The translations under genes were made by a program, and so were the position numbers. This document shows, one piece after another, positions 15,716 through 24,561 of a stretch of DNA of 46,516 nucleotides. Each line of letters begins with the position of its first letter. The first letter of the stretch is position 1. The stretch is from Thioglobus_A sp964344985 (GTDB lineage: Bacteria > Pseudomonadota > Gammaproteobacteria > PS1 > Pseudothioglobaceae), in the NCBI GenBank assembly GCA_964344985.1, contig CAYFPI010000009.1:1-46516 (forward strand), written 5' to 3'. A model generated the notes under the pieces. That model worked only from the letters and a program-made list of their open reading frames with translations, did no database searches and was not told where the DNA came from.

Positions 15716-17602
15716 ATGCTGGTTGAGGTTGGTCATTTTGCATTGGTACTGTCTTTAGCCTTTGCTTGTTTACAGGTGCTGTTACCTACTTTAGGGTTAT
15801 TGCGTGGGAATATAGCATTGTCTCAACTTTCTAGACCTTTGTTATGGGGGCAGTTTTTCTGGATTTTGATTTCATTTGTGGTTTTGACTAATGCCTTTTT
15901 GATGGATGATTTTTCAGTTAAATATGTAGCTAGTAATTCAAATACTGATTTGCCAGACATGTTTAAAATGTCTGCTGTTTGGGGTGCTCATGAAGGCTCG
16001 CTACTATTGTGGGCGCTTATTCTTTCAGCTTGGAGTGTTGCGGTCTCTATTTTTTCTAAGAAAATACCCAGCCAAGTACTTAATCATATTTTGATTATTT
16101 TGGGTTTAATTAGTATTGGATTTTTATTATTCTTATTACTAACCTCTAATCCTTTTGAGCGTTTAGACATGGTGCCAACCCAGGGTAGAGAGCTTAATCC
16201 GCTTCTACAAGACTTTGGACTAATTATTCACCCACCAATGTTGTATATGGGTTATGTAGGTTTGGCCATCCCATTTGCTTTTGTGTTGTCTTCGCTTATT
16301 CGTGGCCAGTTAGACTCTACTTGGCTTAGGTGGTCTCGCCCTTGGACGCTGGTAGCTTGGGCATTTTTAACCTTTGGTATTGTTTTGGGATCTTGGTGGG
16401 CGTATTACGAGCTTGGCTGGGGTGGCTGGTGGTTTTGGGATCCAGTAGAAAATGCTTCGTTTATGCCGTGGTTGGTGGCTACAGCCCTGGTGCATTCACT
16501 TAGTGTGAGTGAGAAGCGAGGTGCTTTTAAGCATTGGACGGTATTATTACTTAGTTTGCTAGGTACTTTTTTGGTTCGTTCCGGCATTCTAACTTCTGTG
16601 CATTCTTTTGCTGCAGACCCTGATAGAGGTTTGTTTATTTTGGTATTTTTAATTATTGTTATCGGTGGGTCGTTGGCATTGTATGCTCATCGCGCATCAC
16701 TCATGCGCAGTGATAACACCTTTACTTATTTATCAAGAGAAAGTGGATTGTTGGTTAATAACATACTCATGGTAGCAGCAATGCTCAGTGTATTTCTAGG
16801 AACACTGTATCCACTGTTGTTGGACTCTTTAGGTCTTGGAAAAATTTCAGTAGGTAGCCCATATTTTGATGCAGTTTTTATTCCTATTATGATTCCTGCC
16901 GTTTTAGCAATGGTTATAGGGCCTTTTTTGCGCTGGAAAAAAGACAGTCTTTCTAGGTTAGGTTCAATATTGAGATGGCCTTTGATTAGTATTATTGTTT
17001 TATTTGCTTTGAGTTTTGCTTTGAGTTCCAATGCGTCAGTTCTTTTGGCGGTATTTTTGTTTATTTGGATTGTGCTGCATTCATGTTTTTTGCTGTATCA
17101 AAGACTGAGTAATAAATCGAGTAGCAATCTTGCCTTTTTTGGCATGATTATGGCGCATATTGGCGTGGCCTTCTTTTTATTAGGGGCAACAGTTACTACG
17201 CAATACGGCATAGAAAAAGATATCAAGATGGAGATTGGTAAGCCTGTTTATATACAGGATTATCAATTTATATTCAAAGGGGCTAAAAACTTTTCTGGTC
17301 AAAATTATCAAGGGTTTAAGGGTGAAGTTGATGTTTATTATCAAGACGATAAGATCACAACACTCAGTCCAGAAAAACGTCAATACGTAACAGGTATGCC
17401 AATGACAGAAGCGGCTATTGATCCTTCATTCTATCGTGATATTTATATCGCTCTAGGCGAGTCACTAGAAGGTAGTTCTTGGAGTTTAAGGCTTTACTAC
17501 AAACCTTTGATACGCTGGATATGGCTGGGTGGATTATTGATTACATTTGGCGCATTATTGGCAGCCTTTGATAGAAGATACAGATTGAGAGTGAAACAAT
17601 GA
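15716..17602 (+). CDS. ccmF: Cytochrome c heme lyase subunit CcmF
   Basis: Large inner-membrane protein that attaches heme to apocytochrome c in system I maturation. It has many hydrophobic helices, the tryptophan-rich motif WGGWWFWDPVEN (heme handling), and conserved histidines in IIHPPMLYMGYVG, ALVHSLSVSEKRG and LTSVHSFAADPDRG. Length 628 aa is close to the usual 640-660. The stop overlaps the ccmI start by 4 bp. ccmG and ccmH, normally found between ccmF and ccmI, are not here. Confidence 0.95.
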   Translation: MLVEVGHFALVLSLAFACLQVLLPTLGLLRGNIALSQLSRPLLWGQFFWILISFVVLTNAFLMDDFSVKYVASNSNTDLPDMFKMSAVWGAHEGSLLLWALILSAWSVAVSIFSKKIPSQVLNHILIILGLISIGFLLFLLLTSNPFERLDMVPTQGRELNPLLQDFGLIIHPPMLYMGYVGLAIPFAFVLSSLIRGQLDSTWLRWSRPWTLVAWAFLTFGIVLGSWWAYYELGWGGWWFWDPVENASFMPWLVATALVHSLSVSEKRGAFKHWTVLLLSLLGTFLVRSGILTSVHSFAADPDRGLFILVFLIIVIGGSLALYAHRASLMRSDNTFTYLSRESGLLVNNILMVAAMLSVFLGTLYPLLLDSLGLGKISVGSPYFDAVFIPIMIPAVLAMVIGPFLRWKKDSLSRLGSILRWPLISIIVLFALSFALSSNASVLLAVFLFIWIVLHSCFLLYQRLSNKSSSNLAFFGMIMAHIGVAFFLLGATVTTQYGIEKDIKMEIGKPVYIQDYQFIFKGAKNFSGQNYQGFKGEVDVYYQDDKITTLSPEKRQYVTGMPMTEAAIDPSFYRDIYIALGESLEGSSWSLRLYYKPLIRWIWLGGLLITFGALLAAFDRRYRLRVKQ

Positions 17603-18774
17603 GTTTAATAATTGCCTTTATCATTATGATTGCACTTTCTATTGGCTGGTTAGTGTGGTTTTTGTACAAACCTTTAAAAGGGAATGATGTCAGTTTGGAA
17701 AGCTCAAACATTGCGCTAGGAAGACAAAAGATTTTGGAATTACAGCAAGATCTCGATCAAGGTTTGATTGATCAGGATCAGTTTGAAAGTGCAAAAGAAG
17801 AGATTTCAACCACATTAGCTGTTGAATTAAATCAAGTACATGATTCAACTGGTGGTGACAGTAATAACACTTTATCAATCATACTGATTTTAATATTATT
17901 GCCAGTTATTTCTTTAGGGGTTTATGAGGTGGTGGCGCCTAATGATCCTAATATGGCCAAAAAGCCAGCCTTGGAAAGACCGTTAAGCCTGCAAGAAAGT
18001 GCTCAAAAAATTAGCCTGCATTTACAAGAAAATCCAAAAGATATAGAGTCGTGGAAAATGCTTGGATTAGCTTATTTTGAGATGGGCCAGTTAAAAGCTT
18101 CAGTTGAGGCTTATGAAAAAGCTTACCAAATAAATTCAGAAGATTCTAGATTATTAATTGATTATGCATCGGCATTAATTAGCAGTAATGATAATCAGTT
18201 TACAGCTAAGCCAGTTCAGTTTATTAAAAAAGCATTGGAGCTTGATCCAGATGCACCAGATGCACTTTATTTAGCAGGCATGTTTGCAGTAAGTGTGCAA
18301 GACTTTGATTTGGCTAAAAGTTTATGGAATAGGGCGATGAACGCTTTGCCGGAGTCTAGCCCCGATCGAGAGTTATTGCGCAGTATTATTGCGGAAATAA
18401 CCAGTATTGAAAACAGTAGTGTTCAAAGTGAGAGTGTTCAAAGTGCTATCACTGTCAATGTATTATTCTCTGACAAGGTACTGTCTTCTATATCTGATGA
18501 AAATTTTATTATGGTATATGCCAAAGCTGCCAAGGGCAGGCCTATGCCAATTGCGATTGAAAAAATTAAATTAAAAGATTTTTCTGGGCAAGTGGTATTG
18601 AGTGATCAAAATTCTATTGTTTCAAGCAATTTATTATCAAGTCATGATCAAGTAGTTATTGTGGCGCGTATTAGTCAAAGTGGTTTGGCAATAAAACAAC
18701 CTGGCGATCTACAAGTAAGCAGTGATGTTGTAATGGTTAGCGATAGTCCAAATATCGATCTAGAAATAAGATAA
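17599..18774 (+). CDS. ccmI: Cytochrome c biogenesis protein CcmI (TPR)
   Basis: Chaperone-like component that holds apocytochrome c for heme ligation. N-terminal membrane helix (residues 2-22), the cytoplasmic loop with LGRQKILELQQDLDQGLID typical of CcmI, a second helix near 93-111, then periplasmic TPR repeats (ESWKMLGLAYFEMGQLKA, DALYLAGMFAVSVQDFDLA) and a C-terminal beta-rich domain. ccmF overlaps it by 4 bp and dapE follows after 4 bp. Confidence 0.88.
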   Translation: MSLIIAFIIMIALSIGWLVWFLYKPLKGNDVSLESSNIALGRQKILELQQDLDQGLIDQDQFESAKEEISTTLAVELNQVHDSTGGDSNNTLSIILILILLPVISLGVYEVVAPNDPNMAKKPALERPLSLQESAQKISLHLQENPKDIESWKMLGLAYFEMGQLKASVEAYEKAYQINSEDSRLLIDYASALISSNDNQFTAKPVQFIKKALELDPDAPDALYLAGMFAVSVQDFDLAKSLWNRAMNALPESSPDRELLRSIIAEITSIENSSVQSESVQSAITVNVLFSDKVLSSISDENFIMVYAKAAKGRPMPIAIEKIKLKDFSGQVVLSDQNSIVSSNLLSSHDQVVIVARISQSGLAIKQPGDLQVSSDVVMVSDSPNIDLEIR

Positions 18775-18778
18775 TACA

Positions 18779-19909
18779 ATGAGCAAAACCTTAGAATTAG
18801 CAAAAAATTTAATTCAAATTGATTCGGTAACACCAAACGATAAAGGCTGTCAGACTTTAATGGCAGACGAGTTGCGCAATTCTGGGTTTGATGTTACAGA
18901 GTTGAAATTTGGCGAAGTAGACAATTTTTGGGCAAAACGTGGTACAAAATCTCCTGTATTTGTATTTGCAGGTCATACTGATGTTGTGCCTGTGGGTGAT
19001 GAGTCAAAATGGAGTATACCGCCCTTTAGTGCCGATATAAAAGACGGCATGCTATACGGTCGAGGTGCTGCTGATATGAAAGGCTCTTTGGCAGCCATGC
19101 TCAGTGCAACCAAGAGGTTTGTTAAAGATTATCCAGATCACAAAGGTAGCATTGGTTATTTAATCACCTCTGATGAAGAGGGCCCAGCAATTGACGGCAC
19201 TATTAAAGTTTGCGAGTATTTGAAAAATGCTGAGCAAGCAGTTGACTATTGTTTAGTGGGAGAGCCTTCTGCTACTAAGAAGTTGGGCGATGTTATTAAA
19301 AACGGTCGTCGAGGATCGTTAAATGGAAAGTTAACTGTTGTTGGCAAACAAGGGCATATTGCTTATCCGCATTTAGCCAACAACCCGATTCATTTAGCCA
19401 TTCCAGCACTTGATGATTTATGTAATGAAGTTTGGGATGAGGGTGATGAATATTTTCCAGAAACCAGTTTTCAAATCTCGAATATTCATTCTGGAACAGG
19501 GGTGACTAATGTTATTCCAGGTGAGTGTGAAATTACTTTTAATTTTCGTTACTCTACGCAGTGTACTCATCGAGACTTACAAAATAGAGTTTGCGCAATA
19601 TTAGATCAACACAATCTTGAGTATAAGATTGATTGGGATCATTCTGGCTATCCGTTTTTAACCCCTCAAGGTGAACTGGTTGGTGCTTGTTTGGATGCGA
19701 TTAAAAAAGTAGCAGGTATTGATGGTGAGCTTTCAACCTCGGGTGGTACTTCAGATGGAAGGTTTATTGCGCCAATGTTGGACGCCCAGGTGGTAGAGCT
19801 AGGCCCGCTTAATGCTACAATTCATCAAGTAGATGAGCGTGTTTCCGTTGAGGATTTGGATGACTTAAGTGATATTTATTACCATATCTTAAAAAACGTT
19901 CTCGCCTAG
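18779..19909 (+). CDS. dapE: Succinyl-diaminopimelate desuccinylase DapE
   Basis: Di-zinc hydrolase of the lysine/DAP pathway, producing LL-diaminopimelate. M20 family metal site: FAGHTDVVPVGD, GRGAADMKGSLAAM, TSDEEGPAIDGT, LVGEPSATKKLGD and the C-terminal GGTSDGRFIAPM with NATIHQVDERV. Length 376 aa is typical. It is packed between ccmI and trmD with a few bases on each side. Confidence 0.96.
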   Translation: MSKTLELAKNLIQIDSVTPNDKGCQTLMADELRNSGFDVTELKFGEVDNFWAKRGTKSPVFVFAGHTDVVPVGDESKWSIPPFSADIKDGMLYGRGAADMKGSLAAMLSATKRFVKDYPDHKGSIGYLITSDEEGPAIDGTIKVCEYLKNAEQAVDYCLVGEPSATKKLGDVIKNGRRGSLNGKLTVVGKQGHIAYPHLANNPIHLAIPALDDLCNEVWDEGDEYFPETSFQISNIHSGTGVTNVIPGECEITFNFRYSTQCTHRDLQNRVCAILDQHNLEYKIDWDHSGYPFLTPQGELVGACLDAIKKVAGIDGELSTSGGTSDGRFIAPMLDAQVVELGPLNATIHQVDERVSVEDLDDLSDIYYHILKNVLA

Positions 19910-19914
19910 TAATT

Positions 19915-20592
19915 ATGCGTTTCGACGTTATTACTTTATTCCCCAATATGTTCTCTGCCATTAAAGACGAGGGCGTGGTGGCGCGTGGCATTAAGCAATC
20001 ATTACTGTCTATTAACACTTGGCAGCTCAGAGATTTTTCTGACAATAAATATAAGAATGTTGATGATAAATCTTATGGTGGTGGTGCTGGTATGGTCATG
20101 CAGGTTAAGCCTATTCGAGACTGTATTAACACCATTAAGCAAGAGCAATCAAAAACTAAGGTTATTTATCTTTCACCACAAGGAAAAAAACTTACCCATC
20201 AGTTGGCAAAAGAATTGTCAGAACTGAATTCATTAACATTGTTATGCGGTCGTTATGAAGGGGTAGATGAGCGCATTATTGAGCATGATGTAGATATGGA
20301 AATCTCTATTGGTGATTATGTTATTAGCGGAGGAGAGTTGGCCGCCATGGTGTTAATTGATGCGGTTAGTCGCCAAATTCCTGGTGTATTAGGCAATGAA
20401 GATTCGCTACATGATTCGTTTTCTAATAACAAACTTGACTATCCGCATTACACTAGACCAGAGACAATTGACGGTCAAACAGTGCCAGAGGTTTTGTTAA
20501 GTGGCCATCAGGCTAATATCGATACCTGGAGAGAAGAGCAAGCCATTAAAAAAACTCAAGAAAAGCGCCAAGATTTGTTGAAAAATCAATAA
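19915..20592 (+). CDS. trmD: tRNA (guanine-N1)-methyltransferase TrmD
   Basis: Makes m1G37 in tRNAs, preventing +1 frameshifts. SPOUT fold: RFDVITLFPNMF at the start, SYGGGAGMVMQ, LLCGRYEGVDERII (trefoil knot), ISIGDYVISGGELAAMV and the C-terminal YTRPETIDGQTVPEVLLSGH. Length 225 aa is slightly short (about 250 is common), with the loss at the C-terminus. It is separated from the usual rpsP-rimM-rplS neighbours and follows dapE by 5 bp. Confidence 0.95.
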   Translation: MRFDVITLFPNMFSAIKDEGVVARGIKQSLLSINTWQLRDFSDNKYKNVDDKSYGGGAGMVMQVKPIRDCINTIKQEQSKTKVIYLSPQGKKLTHQLAKELSELNSLTLLCGRYEGVDERIIEHDVDMEISIGDYVISGGELAAMVLIDAVSRQIPGVLGNEDSLHDSFSNNKLDYPHYTRPETIDGQTVPEVLLSGHQANIDTWREEQAIKKTQEKRQDLLKNQ

Positions 20593-20593
20593 T

Positions 20594-20621
20594 TTGCTTT
20601 TTTTTGAAATTTTTCTATAAT
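20594..20621 (+). promoter_or_regulatory. Predicted sigma70 promoter of glnK1-amt1
   Basis: TTGCTT (20594-20599), 16-bp spacer, TATAAT (20616-20621). The start site would fall near A20628, so the transcript would open directly with the first hairpin of the leader. No sigma54-type GG-N10-GC element is obvious. Confidence 0.6.
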
Positions 20622-20631
20622 AGCTTTAGTT

Positions 20632-20673
20632 ATTTTGCAACGGTGCAAAATTCTAAATCAAGCATTGCTGCTT
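20632..20673 (+). promoter_or_regulatory. Candidate ANTAR-target RNA, twin hexaloop hairpins (leader 1)
   Basis: Hairpin P1: ATTTTGC / GCAAAAT (20632-20638, 20645-20651) with hexaloop AACGGT. Hairpin P2: AAGC / GCTT (20660-20663, 20670-20673) with hexaloop ATTGCT. Linker 8 nt. Both loops have A at position 1 and G at position 4, the rule described for RNAs bound by ANTAR proteins. P1 shares flanks with the hairpin in leader 2 (AGTT before it, CTAAA after it) but has a different paired stem, which is covariation. Confidence 0.7.
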
Positions 20674-20680
20674 ACAAGTT

Positions 20681-20698
20681 GCCCATGATGGGTTTTTT
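20681..20698 (+). terminator. Short intrinsic terminator in glnK1 leader
   Basis: GCCCA-TGA-TGGGT stem followed by six T, 7 nt after P2 and 42 bp before glnK1. The stem is short (4-5 bp), so termination may be partial. It is the expected target of antitermination. Confidence 0.5.
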
Positions 20699-20702
20699 CT
20701 AT

Positions 20703-20722
20703 TTACAAATATGAATTTGTAA
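20703..20722 (+). promoter_or_regulatory. Hairpin just upstream of glnK1 ribosome site
   Basis: TTACAAAT / ATTTGTAA with loop ATGA, ending 8 nt before the AGGAGAG ribosome site. It has no U-tract, so it is more likely a stability or translation element than a terminator. Confidence 0.45.
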
Positions 20723-20740
20723 TTATCAAAGGAGAGTAAT

Positions 20741-21079
20741 ATGAAATTTGTAACGGCAATTTTAAGACCGCACAAATTGGATGATGTCAGAGAAGCTTTA
20801 TCTGAAGTAGGCGTATCCGGTATCACAGTGACTGAAGTAAAAGGCTTTGGTCGTCAAAAAGGACATACTGAGCTTTATAGAGGTGCAGAGTATCAGGTTG
20901 ATTTTTTACCAAAAGTTAAGTTAGAGATTGCAATTCCAGCATCAAAATTAGATGAAGTGATTGAAACAATCAGCAACGTTGCCAATTCAGGCAAAGTTGG
21001 TGATGGCAAAATCTTTGTTACTAATCTAGATAAAGTCGTACGTATTCGTACTGGCGAAACTGATCAAGACGCACTTTAG
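20741..21079 (+). CDS. glnK: Nitrogen regulatory protein PII (GlnK), copy 1
   Basis: Trimeric PII signal protein that senses 2-oxoglutarate, ATP/ADP and, through uridylylation, glutamine. It plugs the partner Amt channel when nitrogen is plentiful. The T-loop GRQKGHTELYRGAEY with the modifiable Tyr51 is intact, as are the B-loop VGDGKIFV and the C-terminal RIRTGE. 112 aa is standard. A strong AGGAGAG site precedes it, and amt1 begins 9 bp downstream. Expression is probably gated by the leader. Confidence 0.95.
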   Translation: MKFVTAILRPHKLDDVREALSEVGVSGITVTEVKGFGRQKGHTELYRGAEYQVDFLPKVKLEIAIPASKLDEVIETISNVANSGKVGDGKIFVTNLDKVVRIRTGETDQDAL

Positions 21080-21088
21080 GAGTAAAAA

Positions 21089-22363
21089 ATGAAAAAAATA
21101 TTAACATTATTGGCTTTATTGCCAATGAGTGTGTTTGCTGATACTTTAGATGGTGCAAACACTTCTTGGATTCTAACATCAACTGCATTGGTGTTATTTA
21201 TGACACTGCCTGGATTGGCACTATTCTACGGTGGCTTAGTACGCACTAAAAATATCTTATCAGTACTTATGCAATGTTTTGCAATCGCCGGGATTGTGTC
21301 AGTACTATGGTTAGTGGCCGGATACAGTATTGCTTTTGCAGAAGGTAATGCGTATTTTGGTAGTTTGTCTAACTTTATGCTTGCAGGCATTACAGAAGAC
21401 TCTTTAAGCGGTGATATTCCTGAGAGTTTGTTTGCTTTATTTCAAATGACTTTTGCAATCATTACGCCAGCACTTATCATTGGTGGATTTGCTGAAAGAA
21501 TGAAGTTTTCAGCGGTATTATTGTTTAGCGCCATTTGGTTAATAGTAGTTTATGCTCCAGTTACTCACTGGGTTTGGGGCGGTGGCTGGTTAGGCGAGAT
21601 GGGTCTACTAGATTTTGCTGGTGGTACTGTGGTGCATATTACCGCTGGTGTTGCGGCATTAGTGGCAGCAATTGTATTGGGCCCTCGTAATGGCTTCCCT
21701 ACAAGACCAATGCCACCACACAACATGACCATGACCATTACCGGTGCAGCAATGCTGTGGGTAGGTTGGTTTGGCTTTAATGGTGGATCAGCTTTAGCAG
21801 CAAATGGTGATGCAGCTATGGCTATGCTGGTTACGCACATATCAGCAGCAGCAGGCGCGATCACCTGGATGTTTTATGAGTGGGTTAAGTTTGGCAAACC
21901 AACAGCATTAGGCACGGTAACGGGTCTTATTGCAGGTTTGGGAACAATTACCCCAGCATCTGGATTTGTGGGCCCTGCAGGCGCATTAGTTATTGGTGTT
22001 GTTGCCGGTGTTGTTTGTTTTAATGCGGTCATTCTTATTAAGCAAAAATGGAAAATTGATGACTCATTGGATGTATTTCCCGTTCACGGTGTGGGTGGTA
22101 TTATCGGTACATTAATGGCAGCAGTTTTTGCCTCTAGTGAGTTAGGTGTTTTTTCTGGTCAAGGCTTAGCAGAAGGCATGACTATTGCATCACAGTTTGA
22201 AGTTCAAATGATTGGTGTCGTATCAACATTCGCCTATACAGCTGTTGCTACTTATATTATTCTTAAAGTGGTTGGCATGATCACCGGTTTAAGAGTAAGT
22301 GCAGAAGAAGAACAGCAAGGTTTAGACATTATCTCGCACGAGGAGAAAGGCTACGATTTGTAA
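21089..22363 (+). CDS. amt: Ammonium transporter Amt, copy 1
   Basis: Trimeric inner-membrane ammonium channel. Signal peptide (Met-Lys-Lys to about Val-Phe-Ala-Asp) as in classic AmtB. About 11 membrane helices. The recruitment Asp and first pore histidine lie in LLDFAGGTVVHITAG, and the second pore histidine in FPVHGVGGIIGT. GGFAERMKFSAVLLF and WVGWFGFNGGSALAAN are family signatures. 424 aa. Paired with glnK1, the standard glnK-amtB arrangement, and followed by a terminator. Confidence 0.96.
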   Translation: MKKILTLLALLPMSVFADTLDGANTSWILTSTALVLFMTLPGLALFYGGLVRTKNILSVLMQCFAIAGIVSVLWLVAGYSIAFAEGNAYFGSLSNFMLAGITEDSLSGDIPESLFALFQMTFAIITPALIIGGFAERMKFSAVLLFSAIWLIVVYAPVTHWVWGGGWLGEMGLLDFAGGTVVHITAGVAALVAAIVLGPRNGFPTRPMPPHNMTMTITGAAMLWVGWFGFNGGSALAANGDAAMAMLVTHISAAAGAITWMFYEWVKFGKPTALGTVTGLIAGLGTITPASGFVGPAGALVIGVVAGVVCFNAVILIKQKWKIDDSLDVFPVHGVGGIIGTLMAAVFASSELGVFSGQGLAEGMTIASQFEVQMIGVVSTFAYTAVATYIILKVVGMITGLRVSAEEEQQGLDIISHEEKGYDL

Positions 22364-22382
22364 GTTAAATCTGGCTTAATTA

Positions 22383-22418
22383 AACCCGTTAACAGTCAGA
22401 CTATTAACGGGTTTTTTT
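22383..22418 (+). terminator. Terminator of glnK1-amt1
   Basis: Stem AACCCGTTAA / TTAACGGGTT with an 11-nt loop and a seven-T run, 20 bp after the amt1 stop. Confidence 0.9.
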
Positions 22419-22475
22419 ACGCCTATTAAAATCAATTCGTATATAATCACTTTAATAATTTTATGGTTTATTGTA

Positions 22476-23410
22476 ATGCGACTTAATCACCCTTTAACTG
22501 GCTCTATGGTAGCCTTAATTACTCCAATGTTTGACGATGGATTGGTGGATTTCGATGCATTAAAATCTCTGGTGGATTTCCATGTGGAGTCAGGAACTAG
22601 AGCTATCATCTCTATGGGCACAACGGGTGAGAGTGCCACACTTGATCAGGATGAGCACATTGAAGTTATGCGTAAGACAGTTGAATTTGCCAATTCAAGA
22701 ATTCCTGTTATTGCGGGCACAGGCGCTAACTCAACCTCTGAGGCGATTGAGCTGACACGCGCTGCTAAAGAAATTGGTGCAGATGCTTGTTTATTGGTAA
22801 CGCCTTACTACAATAAGCCAACCCAGGAAGGTTTGTATCAGCATTATAAGTTAATTGCTGAGACGGTGGATATTGATCAAATTCTTTACAATGTTCCAGG
22901 TAGAACGGCAGTTGACCTATTGCCAGAGACAATATTGCGCCTATCCAGCATTGCTAATATTATCGGCGTTAAAGATGCAACTGGAGATTTGACAGTGGNN
23001 NNNNNNNNNNNNNNNNNNNNNNNNNNNNNNNNNNNNNNNNNNNNNNNNNNNNNNNNNNNNNNNNNNNAGAAGAATTCTTACTTTATAGTGGTGACGATGC
23101 AACAGCGGTTGAATTTATCTTAATGGGTGGTCATGGCGGTATTTCTGTATCAGCCAATGTTGCGCCAAAAGAAGTTTCTGATGCTTATCAAGCTGCATTT
23201 TCAGACAATAGAGAATTGGCAGAATCAATCGACAGTGCGTTGGTGGGCTTGCATCAGCATTTATTTATTGAATCTAATCCAATACCGGTTAAATGGGCAA
23301 TGCACAAAATGGGCAAGTGTCAAAGTGGTATTCGCCTACCACTAACAAAATTATCACAACATGCTCAAGATGTATTGGAGCAAGATTTATCTAATTTGGG
23401 GGTTATGTAA
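22476..23410 (+). CDS. dapA: 4-hydroxy-tetrahydrodipicolinate synthase DapA (sequence gap inside)
   Basis: Condenses pyruvate with aspartate semialdehyde, the first step of the lysine/DAP branch. N-terminal part: LTGSMVALITPM, MGTTGESATL, TPYYNKPTQEGLYQHY, the catalytic Tyr in LYNVPGRTAVDLLP and the Schiff-base Lys in IIGVKDATGDLT. After the gap: LLYSGDDATAVEF, GGHGGISVSANVAPKE, and NPIPVKWAM. The halves are in different frames, so the 69-N gap is mis-sized. By comparison with E. coli DapA about 9-10 codons are missing, so the real gap is nearer 25-30 bases. A TATAAT at 22442-22447 lies upstream. bamC follows directly. Confidence 0.94.
22999..23067. other. Assembly gap (69 N) in dapA
   Basis: Unknown bases. 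The count is a multiple of 3, yet the dapA frame changes across it, and family comparison needs only about 25-30 bases. Confidence 0.95.
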
Positions 23411-23412
23411 AA

Positions 23413-24549
23413 ATGATAAAACAAATAACAACAGTGGCTTTAGCTCTGTCTTTAGGGGGGTGCTTCTCTTTTGATTCAAAGGAAGAAGAGGTAAAAGCAT
23501 CAACTTTGGGTGAAAGGGATATTAAGTATTATTCCAATAAAACAGTAACATCGTTAGAGATTCCGCCAGATCTTACCAAGCCAAGTTCGCAAAATGCATT
23601 TAAATTGAGCGAGTATGTGTCTAATGTTCAGGAAGATACTATTAGCTTTTCTGAGAAAGATAATGCTATTAAAGAGGCGTCTAGCATTTTAAGAACATCA
23701 TCTAATGTTGAGGTTAAAAAATCGGGTGATCGTCGTTGGTTGATTGTTGATAAAAAACCGGAAGATGTCTGGAATTTATCTAAAAGCTTCTTTAAATCAC
23801 ACGGTTTTGCCATTAAAAAAACCAATAAAAAGATTGGCTTAATGGAGACAGATTTTTTAGAGAATCACCCCGAGATTCCAGATCAATCTTTAGGTGTTAT
23901 TCGCTCTATGCTGAAAAAAGCCATTGCAGCACGTTACGCACTGCCAATTGTGGATAAATATCGTATTCGTATTGAGCCAAATGAAAGTGGTGATAAAACA
24001 GCAGTTTACTTATCTTTAACGTCAATGGAAGAAGTGTTAACCAAGGCTGGAAAAGAAGATGAAAACACAATTTGGCAATCTCGCCCTAAGGATCAGGCGC
24101 TAGAAACAGAAATGCTTTATCGTTTGATGACATTCTTAGGTAGTGATCATGCGGTTGCTAGAGAGAAAATCCTAGCGGCTAAAGAAGAGCAAAAGTTAAC
24201 GGTATCTGTTGAAAAAGGCTTGGGTGGTTATGCCAAATTAGCATTCTCGTTAGGTCAGTACGACACTTGGGATAATATGGGTTGGGCATTGGATCAAATG
24301 AACATTGATATTGAAGATAAGGATGTTAAAGAAGGTAGTTTTTATATTAATGTTGCTAGAACAGAAGACAAAGGTCTTTGGTCAAGAATGTTTGGTGATG
24401 ACGCCATTAAGAAATCATTCCAAATCATGGTTAAACAGATTGACAGCAATATGACAGAAGTGTATTTCAACGACTTGTCTGAAGAAAATGAGCAAGAAAC
24501 CATTGACTTTAGTTATGAGTTCTTAGGAGATATTGCCAAGCAATTCTAA
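23413..24549 (+). CDS. bamC: Outer-membrane assembly lipoprotein BamC (NlpB)
   Basis: Accessory lipoprotein of the BAM beta-barrel assembly machine. Signal peptide with lipobox LGGC (lipidated Cys near residue 17), then an unstructured N-terminal part containing YYSNKTVTSLEIPPDLTKP, the BamD-binding segment of the family, and two BamC helix-grip domains (RRWLIVDKKPEDVWNLSKSF first, then a second near residues 260-378). It follows dapA by 2 bp, the dapA-bamC pair known from E. coli. 378 aa, near the usual 344. Confidence 0.85.
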   Translation: MIKQITTVALALSLGGCFSFDSKEEEVKASTLGERDIKYYSNKTVTSLEIPPDLTKPSSQNAFKLSEYVSNVQEDTISFSEKDNAIKEASSILRTSSNVEVKKSGDRRWLIVDKKPEDVWNLSKSFFKSHGFAIKKTNKKIGLMETDFLENHPEIPDQSLGVIRSMLKKAIAARYALPIVDKYRIRIEPNESGDKTAVYLSLTSMEEVLTKAGKEDENTIWQSRPKDQALETEMLYRLMTFLGSDHAVAREKILAAKEEQKLTVSVEKGLGGYAKLAFSLGQYDTWDNMGWALDQMNIDIEDKDVKEGSFYINVARTEDKGLWSRMFGDDAIKKSFQIMVKQIDSNMTEVYFNDLSEENEQETIDFSYEFLGDIAKQF

Positions 24550-24561
24550 TACGAGTTAGTA

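Noticed and set aside
20593..20740. Sigma54/NtrC promoter for glnK1
   Set aside because: No GG-N10-GC element found in the leader or just upstream; a sigma70-type -10 is present instead.
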